A stretch of 64,000 nucleotides of DNA from positions 62,001 through 126,000 of the forward strand of contig NZ_JAFHKT010000143.1 of NCBI RefSeq assembly GCF_017052465.1, given 5' to 3'. How positions within the stretch are numbered: the first letter of the stretch is position 1; each line of letters starts with the position of its first letter. Both the position numbers and the translations under genes were made by a program. Positions 32,557 through 41,057 of this stretch are shown here, piece after piece. The stretch comes from Arthrobacter pascens. GTDB lineage: Bacteria > Actinomycetota > Actinomycetes > Actinomycetales > Micrococcaceae. The notes below the pieces were generated by a model. It was not told the origin of the DNA and searched no databases. It saw only the letters and a list, made by a program, of their open reading frames with translations.

Positions 32557-34062
32557 TTAGCGTTTGACGGCGGGAGCCGCCTCGAGCTGGAGTGCCTTGG
32601 CCGTGGACTTTTCAAGCTCCGCGGCCAGCTCCGGGTTGTCATTGAGCTTGACGCCGTAGCCCGGCATCATCTCCTTGAGCTTGGACTGCCAGCCCTTGAA
32701 GTTCTTGGGGAAGGACTTCTGCAGGAGTTCAATCATGATGGGCACGGCGGTGGAGGCGCCCGGCGACGCGCCGAGCAGTGCGCCAATGGAACCGTCGCGG
32801 GCTGCAATCACTTCAGTGCCGAACTGCAGGATGCCGCCCTTCTTGGGGTCCTTCTTGATGATCTGCACGCGCTGGCCGGCGGTGATGAGTTCCCAGTCGC
32901 CGTCCTGGGCTTCGGGGTAGTACTCGCGGAGCGCCTCGACTTTGGCTCCGTGGCGCTTGGCAACCTCCTTGACCAGGTAGGCGGTGAGGTCCATGTTGTC
33001 CTTGGCCACGGCGAGCATCGGGACGATGTTGCCGGGACGGATGGACAACGGGAGGTCCAGCCAGCTGCTGTTCTTCAGGAAGTTCGTGGAGAACCCTGCG
33101 TACGGGCCGAACAGGAGGGAACGTTTGCCGCCCACGTAGCGGGTGTCCAGGTGCGGAACGGACATGGGCGGGGCGCCGACGGAGGCCTGGCCGTAGACCT
33201 TCGCGTTGTGCTGGGAGGCGAGGGTCTGGTCCGTGCAGCGGAAGAACTGGCCGGAAACAGGGAATCCGCCGTAGCCCTTGCTTTCCGGAATCCCGGACGC
33301 CTGCAGCAGGTGCAGGGCGCCGCCGCCGGCGCCGACAAACACGAACTTGGCGTGGATGCTGCCGCGTTCCCCGGAAGCCGGGTGCTTGAGCGAAAGGTCC
33401 CAGCCGCCGTCGGACGCTTTTTTGATGTCCGAGACGTCGTGGCCGTAGTTGATTTCCACGCCATTGTTGCCCAGGTAGGTGGTCAGCTCGCGGGTCAGAG
33501 CCCCGAAGTCGACGTCGGTGCCCTCGGCGGCGCGGGTGGCGGCGATGCGTTCATTGCGGTCGCGGCCCTTGACGATGAGCGGCGCCCACTTGCCGATCTG
33601 GGCGTAGTCCTCCGAGTACTCCATGCTGCGGAACAGCGGGTGCTGCTTGAGCGCGTCATAGCGGGTCTTGAGGAAGGTGGAGTTGTCCTCGCCGATCACG
33701 AAGCTCATGTGTGGGACGGTGTTGATGAAGCCCTTGGGGGATCCGATCAGGGAGTTGGTCACGAGGTGGGACCAGAACTGGCGGGACAGCTGGAACTGCT
33801 CGTTGATGTGCAGTGCCTTGGCGGGGTTGACCGAGCCGTCTTTGGCTGCGGGCGAATAGTTAAGCTCACACAGGGCGGCGTGCCCGGTGCCGGCGTTGTT
33901 CCAGGGTCCCGAGCTCTCAAGGCCTACTTCGTCGAGGCGCTCGAACAGGGAAATGGTCCAGTTGGGTTCGAGCTGCTTGATGAACGCACCCAGGGTGGCG
34001 CTCATGATGCCGCCGCCAATCAGGACGACGTCGGCATGTTGGGTCTTGGAAATGAAGGTCAC
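32557..34062 (-). CDS. mqo: Malate:quinone oxidoreductase
   Basis: 501 residues, normal length. The N-terminal FAD motif [22 protein letters not shown] is followed by [21 protein letters not shown], diagnostic for Mqo. [22 protein letters not shown] and the C-terminal [24 protein letters not shown] also match. It is a peripheral membrane flavoprotein that oxidises malate to oxaloacetate and passes electrons to menaquinone, serving the citrate cycle in actinobacteria. Confidence 0.95.
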   Translation of the reverse strand: MTFISKTQHADVVLIGGGIMSATLGAFIKQLEPNWTISLFERLDEVGLESSGPWNNAGTGHAALCELNYSPAAKDGSVNPAKALHINEQFQLSRQFWSHLVTNSLIGSPKGFINTVPHMSFVIGEDNSTFLKTRYDALKQHPLFRSMEYSEDYAQIGKWAPLIVKGRDRNERIAATRAAEGTDVDFGALTRELTTYLGNNGVEINYGHDVSDIKKASDGGWDLSLKHPASGERGSIHAKFVFVGAGGGALHLLQASGIPESKGYGGFPVSGQFFRCTDQTLASQHNAKVYGQASVGAPPMSVPHLDTRYVGGKRSLLFGPYAGFSTNFLKNSSWLDLPLSIRPGNIVPMLAVAKDNMDLTAYLVKEVAKRHGAKVEALREYYPEAQDGDWELITAGQRVQIIKKDPKKGGILQFGTEVIAARDGSIGALLGASPGASTAVPIMIELLQKSFPKNFKGWQSKLKEMMPGYGVKLNDNPELAAELEKSTAKALQLEAAPAVKR

Positions 34063-34140
34063 AATCAGTCTCCGATAGCAGCGGCTCTGGCTGTCACAGA
34101 ATATCCCGCGCCGGTTACTAACTGAAATTGGCCCCGTCCG

Positions 34141-35817
34141 TCAAGGCCTTAGTTGGACCTTGGTGAAAACTTCATTTAAGACCGGTGACGCAGGGTAGCT
34201 GACCACCCGGTCGGAGAGGGCCAACGCCGAAATGGGGAAAGCGATGGGGACCGCCGGCACGGTTTCGGCGATCTGGGCGTTGATGGTCTGATACTGCTCC
34301 GTCCGTTCCTTGCCGTCGGGCAGGCCGCGGGCACGGTCGATCTTGGAGAAGACCTGGGGGTCCTGGTACCCGAATTCGCCGTTTTTCTCGCCGAACAGCG
34401 GGCCGAGGAAGTTGTCCGCGTCGGAGTAGAACCCGTTCCAGCCGAGCAGGTGGAAGGCGTGGTCTCCCGGGGACTGCACCTTCTGCAGGTAACCGTCCGC
34501 CCAGTCCACGGGAACCGGCCTGATGTTGAAGCCCACGGCTGTGAGCTGCCGGCTGATCTCGGCGTAGACCTTCTCCGGGGTGGGGAGGTACGGCCGGGTG
34601 ACGTTCGTGGGGTAATAGAACTTGAGCGGCTGGCCCTTGTAGCCGGCTTCGGCGAGCAGTTCCTTGGCCTGGGCGGGGTCGTACCCCAGGCCGGGTGCGT
34701 TGTTGTTGAAGCCGCTGAGCTTGGGCGGCACGAACTGGGAAGCCTGCGCGGTGTTGTCGATGAAGAACCGGCGGATCAGCGTGTCCTTGTCGATGGCCAG
34801 TTCCACGGCCTGCCGGACCTTGAGGTCCTCGAGCACGGGGATGGCCTGGTTCATCCCCAGGTACATGACCGAGAACGGGTCACGCTGGATGATCTGCTTT
34901 CCGCGCTTGACGAGTTGGTCGAAGTTCCCCACCGTCACCGCATCGTAGCCGTCGATCTTGCCGTCAATCAGGGCCTGGAGCCGCGTCTGCGGATGGTTGT
35001 ACGTGATGAAGTTGATGGTGCCGATCTCGCCGCGGTCGCCCCAGTAGTCCTTGTTGCTGAGCAGGGTGACGCCCGTGCTGTCCCAGGACGAGAAACGGTA
35101 CGGTCCGGTGCCGACCGGATGGGTGGCGTAGGCGGACAGCGCCTGGCTGCCGCGCCTCTCGGTGAGGATATCGGCCCGCCCGGCAGCCAGCGCCTTGGGG
35201 GAGGAAATGGCGAAAGCCGGCAGGGTCAGGGCCTGGAGGAATCCGGTGAAACGCTCCGTGAGGTCAATTCTCACCAGAAGCGAGGAGAGCGCCGTGCAGG
35301 CCTTGAAGACGGAGAGGCTTGGCTGGTCCGAGTACTCCTTGAACACTCCCTTGAAACTGCTTCCGGGCGCCTGCTCCCGCAGCGCCGCCGGGAAGTTGAA
35401 CCAGCGCTCGAAGTTGGTGCAGACGGCTTGCGCGTTGAAGGGGTAGCCGTCGTGGAACTTCACGCCGGAGCGCAGGGTGAAGGTGTAGGAGCGGCCGTCC
35501 GGAGATGCTGTCCATTCGGTGGCGAGCAGCGGGGTCGGTTCCCCGGTGGTCTGGTTGACGCCCACCAGTCCTTCGAGGATCTGGCGCGTGACGCGCTGGG
35601 ATTCGATGTCGTTGGCGAGTGCCGGGTCAAGGCCCAGGGGCGGTGCGGCGGTGCCGAAGTTGAAGGTGGCTGTGGGGCTGCTGCCCGGAGGCCTGGTGGT
35701 GGGTGCGGCGGACGACGGCGGAGGCGGGGCCGCTTCCGGGGTGCAGGAGGTGAGCGTCAGGCCCAAGAGGACTGCGCCGGTCTTGATGGCCGTGCGTCGC
35801 GTCATACTGCTGGGCAC
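34141..35817 (-). CDS. Peptide/oligosaccharide-type ABC substrate-binding lipoprotein
   Basis: 558 residues of the SBP_bac_5 family. The signal contains twin arginines (MTRRTAIKTG) and a lipobox LTSC (Cys25), then a Pro/Ser linker. FGTAAPPLGLDPALANDIESQRVTRQILEGLVG and EWTASPDGRSYTFTLRSGVKFHDGYPFNA are the family entry motifs. It binds peptides, nickel or sugars for an importer, but no permease or ATPase gene is next to it, so it is an orphan receptor here. Confidence 0.88.
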   Translation of the reverse strand: MPSSMTRRTAIKTGAVLLGLTLTSCTPEAAPPPPSSAAPTTRPPGSSPTATFNFGTAAPPLGLDPALANDIESQRVTRQILEGLVGVNQTTGEPTPLLATEWTASPDGRSYTFTLRSGVKFHDGYPFNAQAVCTNFERWFNFPAALREQAPGSSFKGVFKEYSDQPSLSVFKACTALSSLLVRIDLTERFTGFLQALTLPAFAISSPKALAAGRADILTERRGSQALSAYATHPVGTGPYRFSSWDSTGVTLLSNKDYWGDRGEIGTINFITYNHPQTRLQALIDGKIDGYDAVTVGNFDQLVKRGKQIIQRDPFSVMYLGMNQAIPVLEDLKVRQAVELAIDKDTLIRRFFIDNTAQASQFVPPKLSGFNNNAPGLGYDPAQAKELLAEAGYKGQPLKFYYPTNVTRPYLPTPEKVYAEISRQLTAVGFNIRPVPVDWADGYLQKVQSPGDHAFHLLGWNGFYSDADNFLGPLFGEKNGEFGYQDPQVFSKIDRARGLPDGKERTEQYQTINAQIAETVPAVPIAFPISALALSDRVVSYPASPVLNEVFTKVQLRP

Positions 35818-35925
35818 TCGATTATCACCTCTGGGCTGCTGGACTGCCGGGCTGCGGCATGGGCGGCTGCGGTCTGCTGGCCCGTTTTCCAGTCTAAATG
35901 ACGGACAGGGGTCCCGGGCGCGGCA

Positions 35926-35963
35926 AGGCTGCGGCCCGCACCCGAGGGTGCGGGCCGCAGCCT
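35926..35963 (-). terminator. 18-bp perfect hairpin after the fasciclin gene
   Basis: Arms 35926-35943 and 35946-35963 pair without mismatch (AGGCTGCGGCCCGCACCC and its complement). There is no T-run on the minus strand, but the stem lies 47 bp past the fasciclin stop. Confidence 0.6.
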
Positions 35964-36010
35964 CCGTTCCGGGCGGAATCCCAGATATCCGCCGGAGGGT
36001 TCAGCGGTGG

Positions 36011-36685
36011 CTACTTGGGCATCAGTACCGAATCCACCAGGTAAACGGTGGCGTTGGCTGTCTGGACGCCGCCGCAGATCACGTTGGCGCCGTCAACCTT
36101 CAGCGCGTCCTTGGTGCCGGTCACTGTGACGGATCCGCCCTGGACCGTCTTGTGGGTCCCGGCGATCTTGTCCGGCGTGACCTGGCCGGGGACAACGTGG
36201 TAGGTGAGGATCTTGCTCAGCAGCGCGTCGTCCTTCTTGAGGGTCTCGATCGTCGCGGCGTCGATCTTCGCGAACGCGTCGTCGACGGGGGCGAAGACGG
36301 TGAACTCGCTGCCGTTCAGGGTGTCGACCAGGTCAACCTTCGGGTTGAGTTTGCCGGACACGGCAGCCGTGAGCGTCTTCAGGAGCGGGTTGTTCGAGGC
36401 GGCGACGGCGACCGGGTCAAGGGCCATGCCCGAGACCGATCCCGCGCCGCTGGGGACCTGCTCGGCGTAGCCTGCGCAGCCGGGACCTGCCAGGTTCGCT
36501 GCCGGGTCCATGGCGGCGGACGAGCTCGCCGACGGGGAGGGAGCCATGCTGGAGGCCGACGGTTCGGCCGCCGCCGGCGAGGAGCTGGGTGCCGTCGTTG
36601 CGGAGCCGCCGCACGCGGTGAGGCTCAGCAGGGCTGCAGCTGCGACGCCTGCGACGGTGAAAGTGGTGCGCTTGAATGACTGCAT
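36011..36685 (-). CDS. Fasciclin-domain lipoprotein
   Basis: 224 residues. The signal peptide ends in the lipobox SLTAC (about Cys24), followed by a Ser/Ala/Pro linker. One fasciclin (FAS1) domain covers ~residues 85-224: [29 protein letters not shown] (the H1 block), [16 protein letters not shown] and the C-terminal [10 protein letters not shown] (H2 block). It resembles mycobacterial MPT70/MPT83-type surface adhesion proteins. Single gene. Confidence 0.92.
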   Translation of the reverse strand: MQSFKRTTFTVAGVAAAALLSLTACGGSATTAPSSSPAAAEPSASSMAPSPSASSSAAMDPAANLAGPGCAGYAEQVPSGAGSVSGMALDPVAVAASNNPLLKTLTAAVSGKLNPKVDLVDTLNGSEFTVFAPVDDAFAKIDAATIETLKKDDALLSKILTYHVVPGQVTPDKIAGTHKTVQGGSVTVTGTKDALKVDGANVICGGVQTANATVYLVDSVLMPK

Positions 36686-36894
36686 TTTGATTCTCCTTGG
36701 TTGTGCCGATCATTGCCCGCAGGAATCGATTCTGATCCCCGCATCTAGGCCCTATTCCGACTGTGGGCACCGACCCTTGGTTGGTGTCTCACTGGGTATT
36801 CGGCCGGCGGGCAGCGGCGGATGGGTGAACCTCGTGAAACTTTTTTGGGCGCCGCCGTCCGCGGCCGGCACGCCGGGGGAGCGGATTAAACGGC

Positions 36895-36926
36895 GGGAGT
36901 CCCGGACCGCATGGTCCGGGACTCCC
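36895..36926 (-). terminator. Terminator of tRNA-Leu
   Basis: A 14-bp perfect stem (GGGAGTCCCGGACC and its complement) with loop GCAT lies 28 bp beyond the tRNA 3' end. On the minus strand it is followed by GCCGTTTAAT. Confidence 0.75.
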
Positions 36927-36953
36927 TCTGTGTTCAGCTTCGCCGTTCTATTG

Positions 36954-37035
36954 TGCGCAAGGGGGGACTTGAACCCCCACGCCCGAAGGCACAGGAACCT
37001 AAATCCTGCGTGTCTGCCAATTTCACCACTCGCGC
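36954..37035 (-). tRNA. tRNA-Leu (anticodon TAG)
   Basis: 82 nt on the minus strand. The acceptor arms GCGCGAG (5', 37035-37029) and CTTGCGC (3') pair with one G-T. The anticodon arm CAGGA-TTTAGGT-TCCTG shows TAG, reading CUN leucine codons. The variable arm (TGCCTTCGGGC) fits a class II tRNA, and the T arm contains GGTTCAAGTCC. Discriminator A; CCA is not encoded. Confidence 0.93.
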
Positions 37036-37139
37036 GCGGCTCCGCCTTCCGCCTCCTGAACAACAGAAAACGTACGACGGCGATCGCCAGCCTCCATTGT
37101 ACCGTCAGCGGGCGGGGCCTCGGTCAGTTGCTGCTTCGC

Positions 37140-37637
37140 TCAGGTGCCGCTTCGCTCAGGTGCCGCTTCATCCAGCCTTAGGTCCCGGCGCAGCTTGGCC
37201 ACATGGCCGGTGGCGCGGACGTTGTACTGGGCCAGTGCCACCTTGCCGTCCGGATCCACCACGACGGTGGAGCGGATGAGGCCTTCATAGGTCCGGCCGT
37301 AGTTCTTCTTCTCACCCCAGGCAGCGTAGGCCTCCGCAACCGCGTGGGAATCGTCTGACAGCAGCGGGAAGGTCAGGCCTTCCTTGGCGGCGAAGGCCGC
37401 AAGCTTGCTGACGGGGTCGGGAGAGATCCCCAGAACTTCGTAGCCGGCGGCCTGCAGCGATGCCAGGCTGTCCCGGAAGTCGCACGCCTGCTTCGTGCAG
37501 CCGGGCGTGGCGGCCGCCGGATAGAAGTAGACGATGGTGTGCCGGCCCCGGTAACCGCTGAGGCTGATGTCTGCTCCCTCGGAATTTTTCAGGGTGAAAT
37601 CCGGAGCGACGTCGCCCGGGTTGAGTCGTTCAGCCAA
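37140..37637 (-). CDS. bcp: Thioredoxin-dependent peroxiredoxin, BCP/PrxQ type
   Basis: 165 residues. Peroxidatic Cys47 in TPGCTKQAC with the nearby resolving Cys52 is the five-residue spacing of BCP/PrxQ. GDVAPDFTLKNSEGADISLSGYRGR and VYFYPAA precede it. It reduces hydrogen and organic peroxides with thioredoxin in the cytoplasm. Divergent from a MarR-family gene 87 bp away. The first ~100 bases downstream of the stop, up to the tRNA, contain only short direct repeats (CGCTTCGCTCAGGTGC twice). Confidence 0.92.
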   Translation of the reverse strand: MAERLNPGDVAPDFTLKNSEGADISLSGYRGRHTIVYFYPAAATPGCTKQACDFRDSLASLQAAGYEVLGISPDPVSKLAAFAAKEGLTFPLLSDDSHAVAEAYAAWGEKKNYGRTYEGLIRSTVVVDPDGKVALAQYNVRATGHVAKLRRDLRLDEAAPERSGT

Positions 37638-37724
37638 AGTATTCTCCTTGTTTTGATGCGAGACATTTCAGCTTAGTAAGGCTCCTGCGCGGGGACGAAT
37701 CCACACTTGGCTATACTTATTGGT

Positions 37725-38216
37725 ATGCCTGATATGGATCGCTGGCCCACCGGGCGCCTCTTGTCCACGGCTGCACGCCTTGTTGAACACTCCTGGAATG
37801 AAAAGCTGGGGGCCATTGGCCTGACCCATGCCGGAGTCATTGCCATCGAAGTTCTCTACAACAACGGCCCCATGACGCAGGCGCAGTTGGCCCAGCTGGT
37901 ACGAGTTCAGGCGCAAACCATGGGGAAGACGCTCAGCCGGCTTGAGGCTCACGGCCACATTGTGCGCCAACGCAGCACATCTGACCGCCGCAGCCATGTC
38001 GTCTCACTCACCGAGCGCGGAAATGAAGCCGTTGCCGCCGCTGCGGATATGGAACGCTCCGTGCTTGCCGCTGCGTCCATCGATCCGGACGTCCTCCGGC
38101 AGGAGCTTAAGGCCGTGGTCCGCGAACTGGCCACGCGGTTTGCCTCGCCGGCAACCGCTGCAATCGTCTCGGATGTCGACTCTGGCCTTGCGGTGGAGGC
38201 CCGCTCCTTTGACTGA
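37725..38216 (+). CDS. MarR-family regulator, probably leaderless
   Basis: ATG 37725 gives 163 residues. TATACT (37712-37717) lies 7 bp before it and no Shine-Dalgarno is present, so transcription probably starts on the ATG. Winged helix: MTQAQLAQLVRVQAQTMGKTLSRLEAHGHIVRQRSTSDRRSHVVSLT. It contains no cysteine, so an OhrR-type thiol switch is excluded despite the divergent peroxiredoxin. ATAC/GTAT half-sites around the start (37713-37726) suggest autoregulation. Confidence 0.85.
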   Translation: MPDMDRWPTGRLLSTAARLVEHSWNEKLGAIGLTHAGVIAIEVLYNNGPMTQAQLAQLVRVQAQTMGKTLSRLEAHGHIVRQRSTSDRRSHVVSLTERGNEAVAAAADMERSVLAAASIDPDVLRQELKAVVRELATRFASPATAAIVSDVDSGLAVEARSFD

Positions 38217-38240
38217 AGGGCCCCAAATCCCGCGCTGAGC

Positions 38241-38444
38241 TCAGAGGCCCGGCAGGGTGGGCGGAGCCTCAGTCAGGGACGACGCGTCGTCCGGAACGGT
38301 CAGGTCAATCAGGCTGACCACCGGCTCTTCGCCCATGGCAATGAGCAGCTCATTGATCGATATCTGCCCGGTCAACTCCCCGGGGTGTTCCTCATCCATA
38401 CCAAGAAGATATGCGAGACCTGCCGTACCGGCGGGGAAGGACAC
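38241..38444 (-). CDS. Small acidic hypothetical protein
   Basis: Up to 67 residues from GTG 38444, or 52 from ATG 38399 (MDEEHPGELTGQISINELLIAMGEEPVVS). The latter part is acidic and has the hydrophobic/acid alternation of a folded small protein. No ribosome site is clear for either start. No homologue is recognised. Confidence 0.4.
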   Translation of the reverse strand: MSFPAGTAGLAYLLGMDEEHPGELTGQISINELLIAMGEEPVVSLIDLTVPDDASSLTEAPPTLPGL

Positions 38445-38478
38445 GCGCCGGACCGGCAGCTTTGCTTAGCGCTGGCTG

Positions 38479-38814
38479 TTAGGCCTCATCCACTCGGCTG
38501 TGTCGGGCTCGGGGCCCGGCCAGCGGTGAGCCAAGAACGGTGAACTGGCTGCCGCCCATCTCGCCGGACAGAAGAGGCCGCGCCTCCTGGATGGCGCCCT
38601 GGACACCGGGCAACTGCAGCGAGGCCTGGTGGGCCTCGGGGGATTCCCAGAGCTCGCAGACATACACGTTGTCCGGCTTGTCGTCGTTGATGCCCACTTC
38701 ATAGAGCAGGCATCCGGCATCCCGCAGCTCAGGCATGGGCCGGAGCAGGATGCCCACTACGGCGTCACGCTGGCCGGGTTTCGTCCCGAGGCTTCCCACA
38801 TTCGCAAAGGTCAT
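38479..38814 (-). CDS. Antibiotic biosynthesis monooxygenase (ABM/YgiN)-domain protein
   Basis: 111 residues. FANVGSLGTKPGQRDAVVGILL, GCLLYEVGINDDKPDNVYVCELWESPEAHQASLQ match the ferredoxin-like ABM fold of quinol monooxygenases and related dimeric enzymes. It probably acts on a quinone or aromatic, substrate unknown. Divergent from the F420-reductase-like gene 79 bp away. Confidence 0.8.
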   Translation of the reverse strand: MTFANVGSLGTKPGQRDAVVGILLRPMPELRDAGCLLYEVGINDDKPDNVYVCELWESPEAHQASLQLPGVQGAIQEARPLLSGEMGGSQFTVLGSPLAGPRARHSRVDEA

Positions 38815-38893
38815 GGACCCACGCTAACCCAGCCCTCCGGAAGTATTGCGTAACGTTCGAAATAACTCCTGCCGGGTTGCTGTTGGCCCGGAC

Positions 38894-39535
38894 ATGACAA
38901 CAATCGGAATCATTGGTGCAGGACACATTGGAAGCCAGATTGCCCGCAAGGCGGTGGAGCTCGGCTATGACGTAGTGATCAGCAATTCGCGGGGACCGGA
39001 AACCCTGGCAGGCCTCGTTGCGGAGCTGGGACCCCGGGCACGGGCCACGACGCCGGCCGAGGCGGCAGCGGCGGGTGATTTCGCCGTCGTCACCGTTCCC
39101 CTCAAAAGCATCGGCGACCTTCCCGTCGAGCCTCTGGCAGGAAAGATCGTGATCGACACCAACAACTACTACTGGGAACGCGACGGCCGGTTCCCGGCTC
39201 TCGACAACGGTGAAGAAACCACGTCGGGGCTGCTGCAGAAACTCCTGCCCACCTCCAAGGTCGCCAAGGGCTTCAACCACATCATGGCCAGGGAAATTAC
39301 CACGGACGGCGCCCCTGCCGGCACGGAGAACCGGCGGGCACTCGCCACGGCCAGCGACTACCTCGACGCCAGCGATTTGGTGACCGAGCTGTACGACGAG
39401 TTTGGCTTCGACACCGTCAACATCGGACCGCTGTCCGAGAGCTGGCGTGTTGAGCGCGACCGCCCGGCCTACGTCATCCGCCAGAATGCCGCCGAGCTCA
39501 AGGAGAATCTGGCCCAGGCAACGCGGGCCATCTAG
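38894..39535 (+). CDS. NADP/F420-type reductase-like Rossmann protein
   Basis: ATG 38894 gives 213 residues. The N-terminal TTIGIIGAGHIGSQIARKAVELGYDVVISNSRGPE is the NADP-binding motif (S/R after strand 2) of the F420-dependent NADP reductase/ProC-like superfamily. Central block: KIVIDTNNYYWERDGRFPALDNGEETTSGLLQKLLP. It may move hydride between NADPH and F420 or reduce another substrate. The LLM oxidoreductase elsewhere in the window is a possible user of F420. Confidence 0.78.
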   Translation: MTTIGIIGAGHIGSQIARKAVELGYDVVISNSRGPETLAGLVAELGPRARATTPAEAAAAGDFAVVTVPLKSIGDLPVEPLAGKIVIDTNNYYWERDGRFPALDNGEETTSGLLQKLLPTSKVAKGFNHIMAREITTDGAPAGTENRRALATASDYLDASDLVTELYDEFGFDTVNIGPLSESWRVERDRPAYVIRQNAAELKENLAQATRAI

Positions 39536-39564
39536 GCGCTGTGGGTCAACAACCGAAGAACGCG

Positions 39565-39593
39565 GACGACGGCGGGAAGGTCCCGCCGTCGTC
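39565..39593. terminator. Bidirectional hairpin between reductase and umuC
   Basis: GACGACGGCGGGA and TCCCGCCGTCGTC pair perfectly (13 bp) around AGG. It sits between two convergent genes. Confidence 0.7.
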
Positions 39594-39638
39594 GGCGTTC
39601 GTTCCGGTGTTGTCTCCAGCCGTGCGCGCGAGGCAGGG

Positions 39639-40937
39639 TTAGGCGGCTTTGACGAGGGGGAGTTCGTCCCAGTGGGTGGTGTAGCGGGGGGAGAGCATGT
39701 CCCGCCTCATGGTCCAGTCCAGGCCGCTTTTGATTCCGGCGTAGCCGAGGCCGATGGAGCCGCGCCCGTAGCGGCGGGTGACGTCTTCGAGGAGCGCGCC
39801 GACGCGGCGCTCCTCGTGGGGGTTCTCAAACGGGGCCAGGGGTGCCTGGTTGCCGGCTGGCCGCAGGTCGGTGACCATGATGCCGGCCTTGGCGTACCTG
39901 ACGCCGTCGTGGATGAGGGGGAGGAGCGCGTGGGCTGCTTTGGTGAGCAGGACGGGATCCGCGGTGGGCATCGGCAGCGGAACGCACACGGAGGGGTAGG
40001 AGGTGTCTTTCGGGTTGAAGTGTGAGGTGCCGGCGAACGCGGTGAGGACTTTGGCCTGCAGTCGGTGTTTGGCCAGCCGCGCCGAGGCCTGTTGGCCGTA
40101 GACGGAGAGGACCTGCCGCATGTCGGCCGAGGTGGTGATGGGGGTGGCGAAGGAGCGGGAGAAGATGAGCTGGTCACGGCCGACCCGCTCTTCCTCCATC
40201 GGTATGCACGGCGTTCCCTGCAGTTCCAGGACGGTGCGCATCATGACGACGGAGAAGCGGTCCCGGATCATGACCGGATCGGCCCGGGACAGGTCAAGGA
40301 TGGAATGGATGCCCAGGACGTTGAGCCGTTTGGTCAGCCGGGCGGCGACGCCCCAGATTTCAATCACGGACAGGCGGCCCATCAGCCCGTCCCTGTCGGC
40401 CGCAGGCACGGAGTCCCAGTGGCAGACCCCGCCGAAGGCGGGGTTGTGCTTGGCCCATTTGTTGGCCAGTTTGGCCAGGGTCTTGGTGGGTGCGATTCCG
40501 ACACAGACGGGCACCCCGACATTGCGCCGCACTGCGGTCTTCATGGTCCGTCCGAGGGCCAGGAGTTCCTCCGGGGTGCCTTTGACGCCGAGGAAGGCCT
40601 CGTCGATGCTGTAGACCTCCAGCCAGGCCGAGTAGCGGCCCAGCAGCTCCATCACCCGGGCGCTGATGTCCCCGTAGAGTTCGTAGTTGCTGGACAGGGC
40701 CACCAGTCCCCACTCCTTCGCCCGCGGCGCGAGTTTGAACCACGGCTCACCGATGGGGATGCCCAGGGCCTTGGCTTCCGGGGACCGAGTGACGGCGCAG
40801 CCGTCGTTGTTGGACAGGACGACGACGGGCTTCCCCTCCAGGGACGGGTCGAACGCCCGCTCGGCAGAGGCATAGAAGCAGTTCACATCCACGTGCGCGA
40901 TCTGCGGCATTGCACGCATCAGGGCCGGTTTAGACAT
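39639..40937 (-). CDS. umuC: Y-family DNA polymerase UmuC (Pol V subunit)
   Basis: 432 residues from ATG 40937 (MSKPALM...). The catalytic first motif AHVDVNCFYASAE and VVVLSNNDGCAVTRSPEAKALGI are UmuC-type rather than DinB-type; SIDEAFLGV carries the second acidic pair and CVGIAPTKTLAKLANKWAK the thumb-proximal motif. The C-terminal little-finger and a DUF4113-like tail (RRYGRGSIGLGYAGIKSGLDW) are complete. It performs translesion synthesis with UmuD'. A LexA box lies 20 bp upstream of its start. UmuD is 1.25 kb away with another gene between, unlike the usual overlapping umuDC. Confidence 0.93.
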   Translation of the reverse strand: MSKPALMRAMPQIAHVDVNCFYASAERAFDPSLEGKPVVVLSNNDGCAVTRSPEAKALGIPIGEPWFKLAPRAKEWGLVALSSNYELYGDISARVMELLGRYSAWLEVYSIDEAFLGVKGTPEELLALGRTMKTAVRRNVGVPVCVGIAPTKTLAKLANKWAKHNPAFGGVCHWDSVPAADRDGLMGRLSVIEIWGVAARLTKRLNVLGIHSILDLSRADPVMIRDRFSVVMMRTVLELQGTPCIPMEEERVGRDQLIFSRSFATPITTSADMRQVLSVYGQQASARLAKHRLQAKVLTAFAGTSHFNPKDTSYPSVCVPLPMPTADPVLLTKAAHALLPLIHDGVRYAKAGIMVTDLRPAGNQAPLAPFENPHEERRVGALLEDVTRRYGRGSIGLGYAGIKSGLDWTMRRDMLSPRYTTHWDELPLVKAA

Positions 40938-40956
40938 TGTTTGCGACGCCCTCTTG

Positions 40957-40972
40957 TCGAATATATGTTCGA
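40957..40972. promoter_or_regulatory. LexA (SOS) box upstream of umuC
   Basis: TCGAATATATGTTCGA, a 16-bp palindromic SOS box of the actinobacterial/Bacillus kind (CGAAC/T-N4-GTTCG). It lies 20 bp before umuC and 86 bp before the divergent gene at 41058. Identical to 42634-42649. Confidence 0.9.
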
Positions 40973-41057
40973 TACTCCATTCTAGGGTGCACGTGCGACG
41001 GGTGTCTTCCCGTCGCGGGGACCTCTGACGACGCGGGAAAGGTCTAGTCTCGGACGT

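Noticed and set aside
36510..37181. 223-codon plus-strand frame across the fasciclin start and tRNA-Leu
   Set aside because: It runs through a tRNA gene and its terminator, so it cannot be a protein gene.
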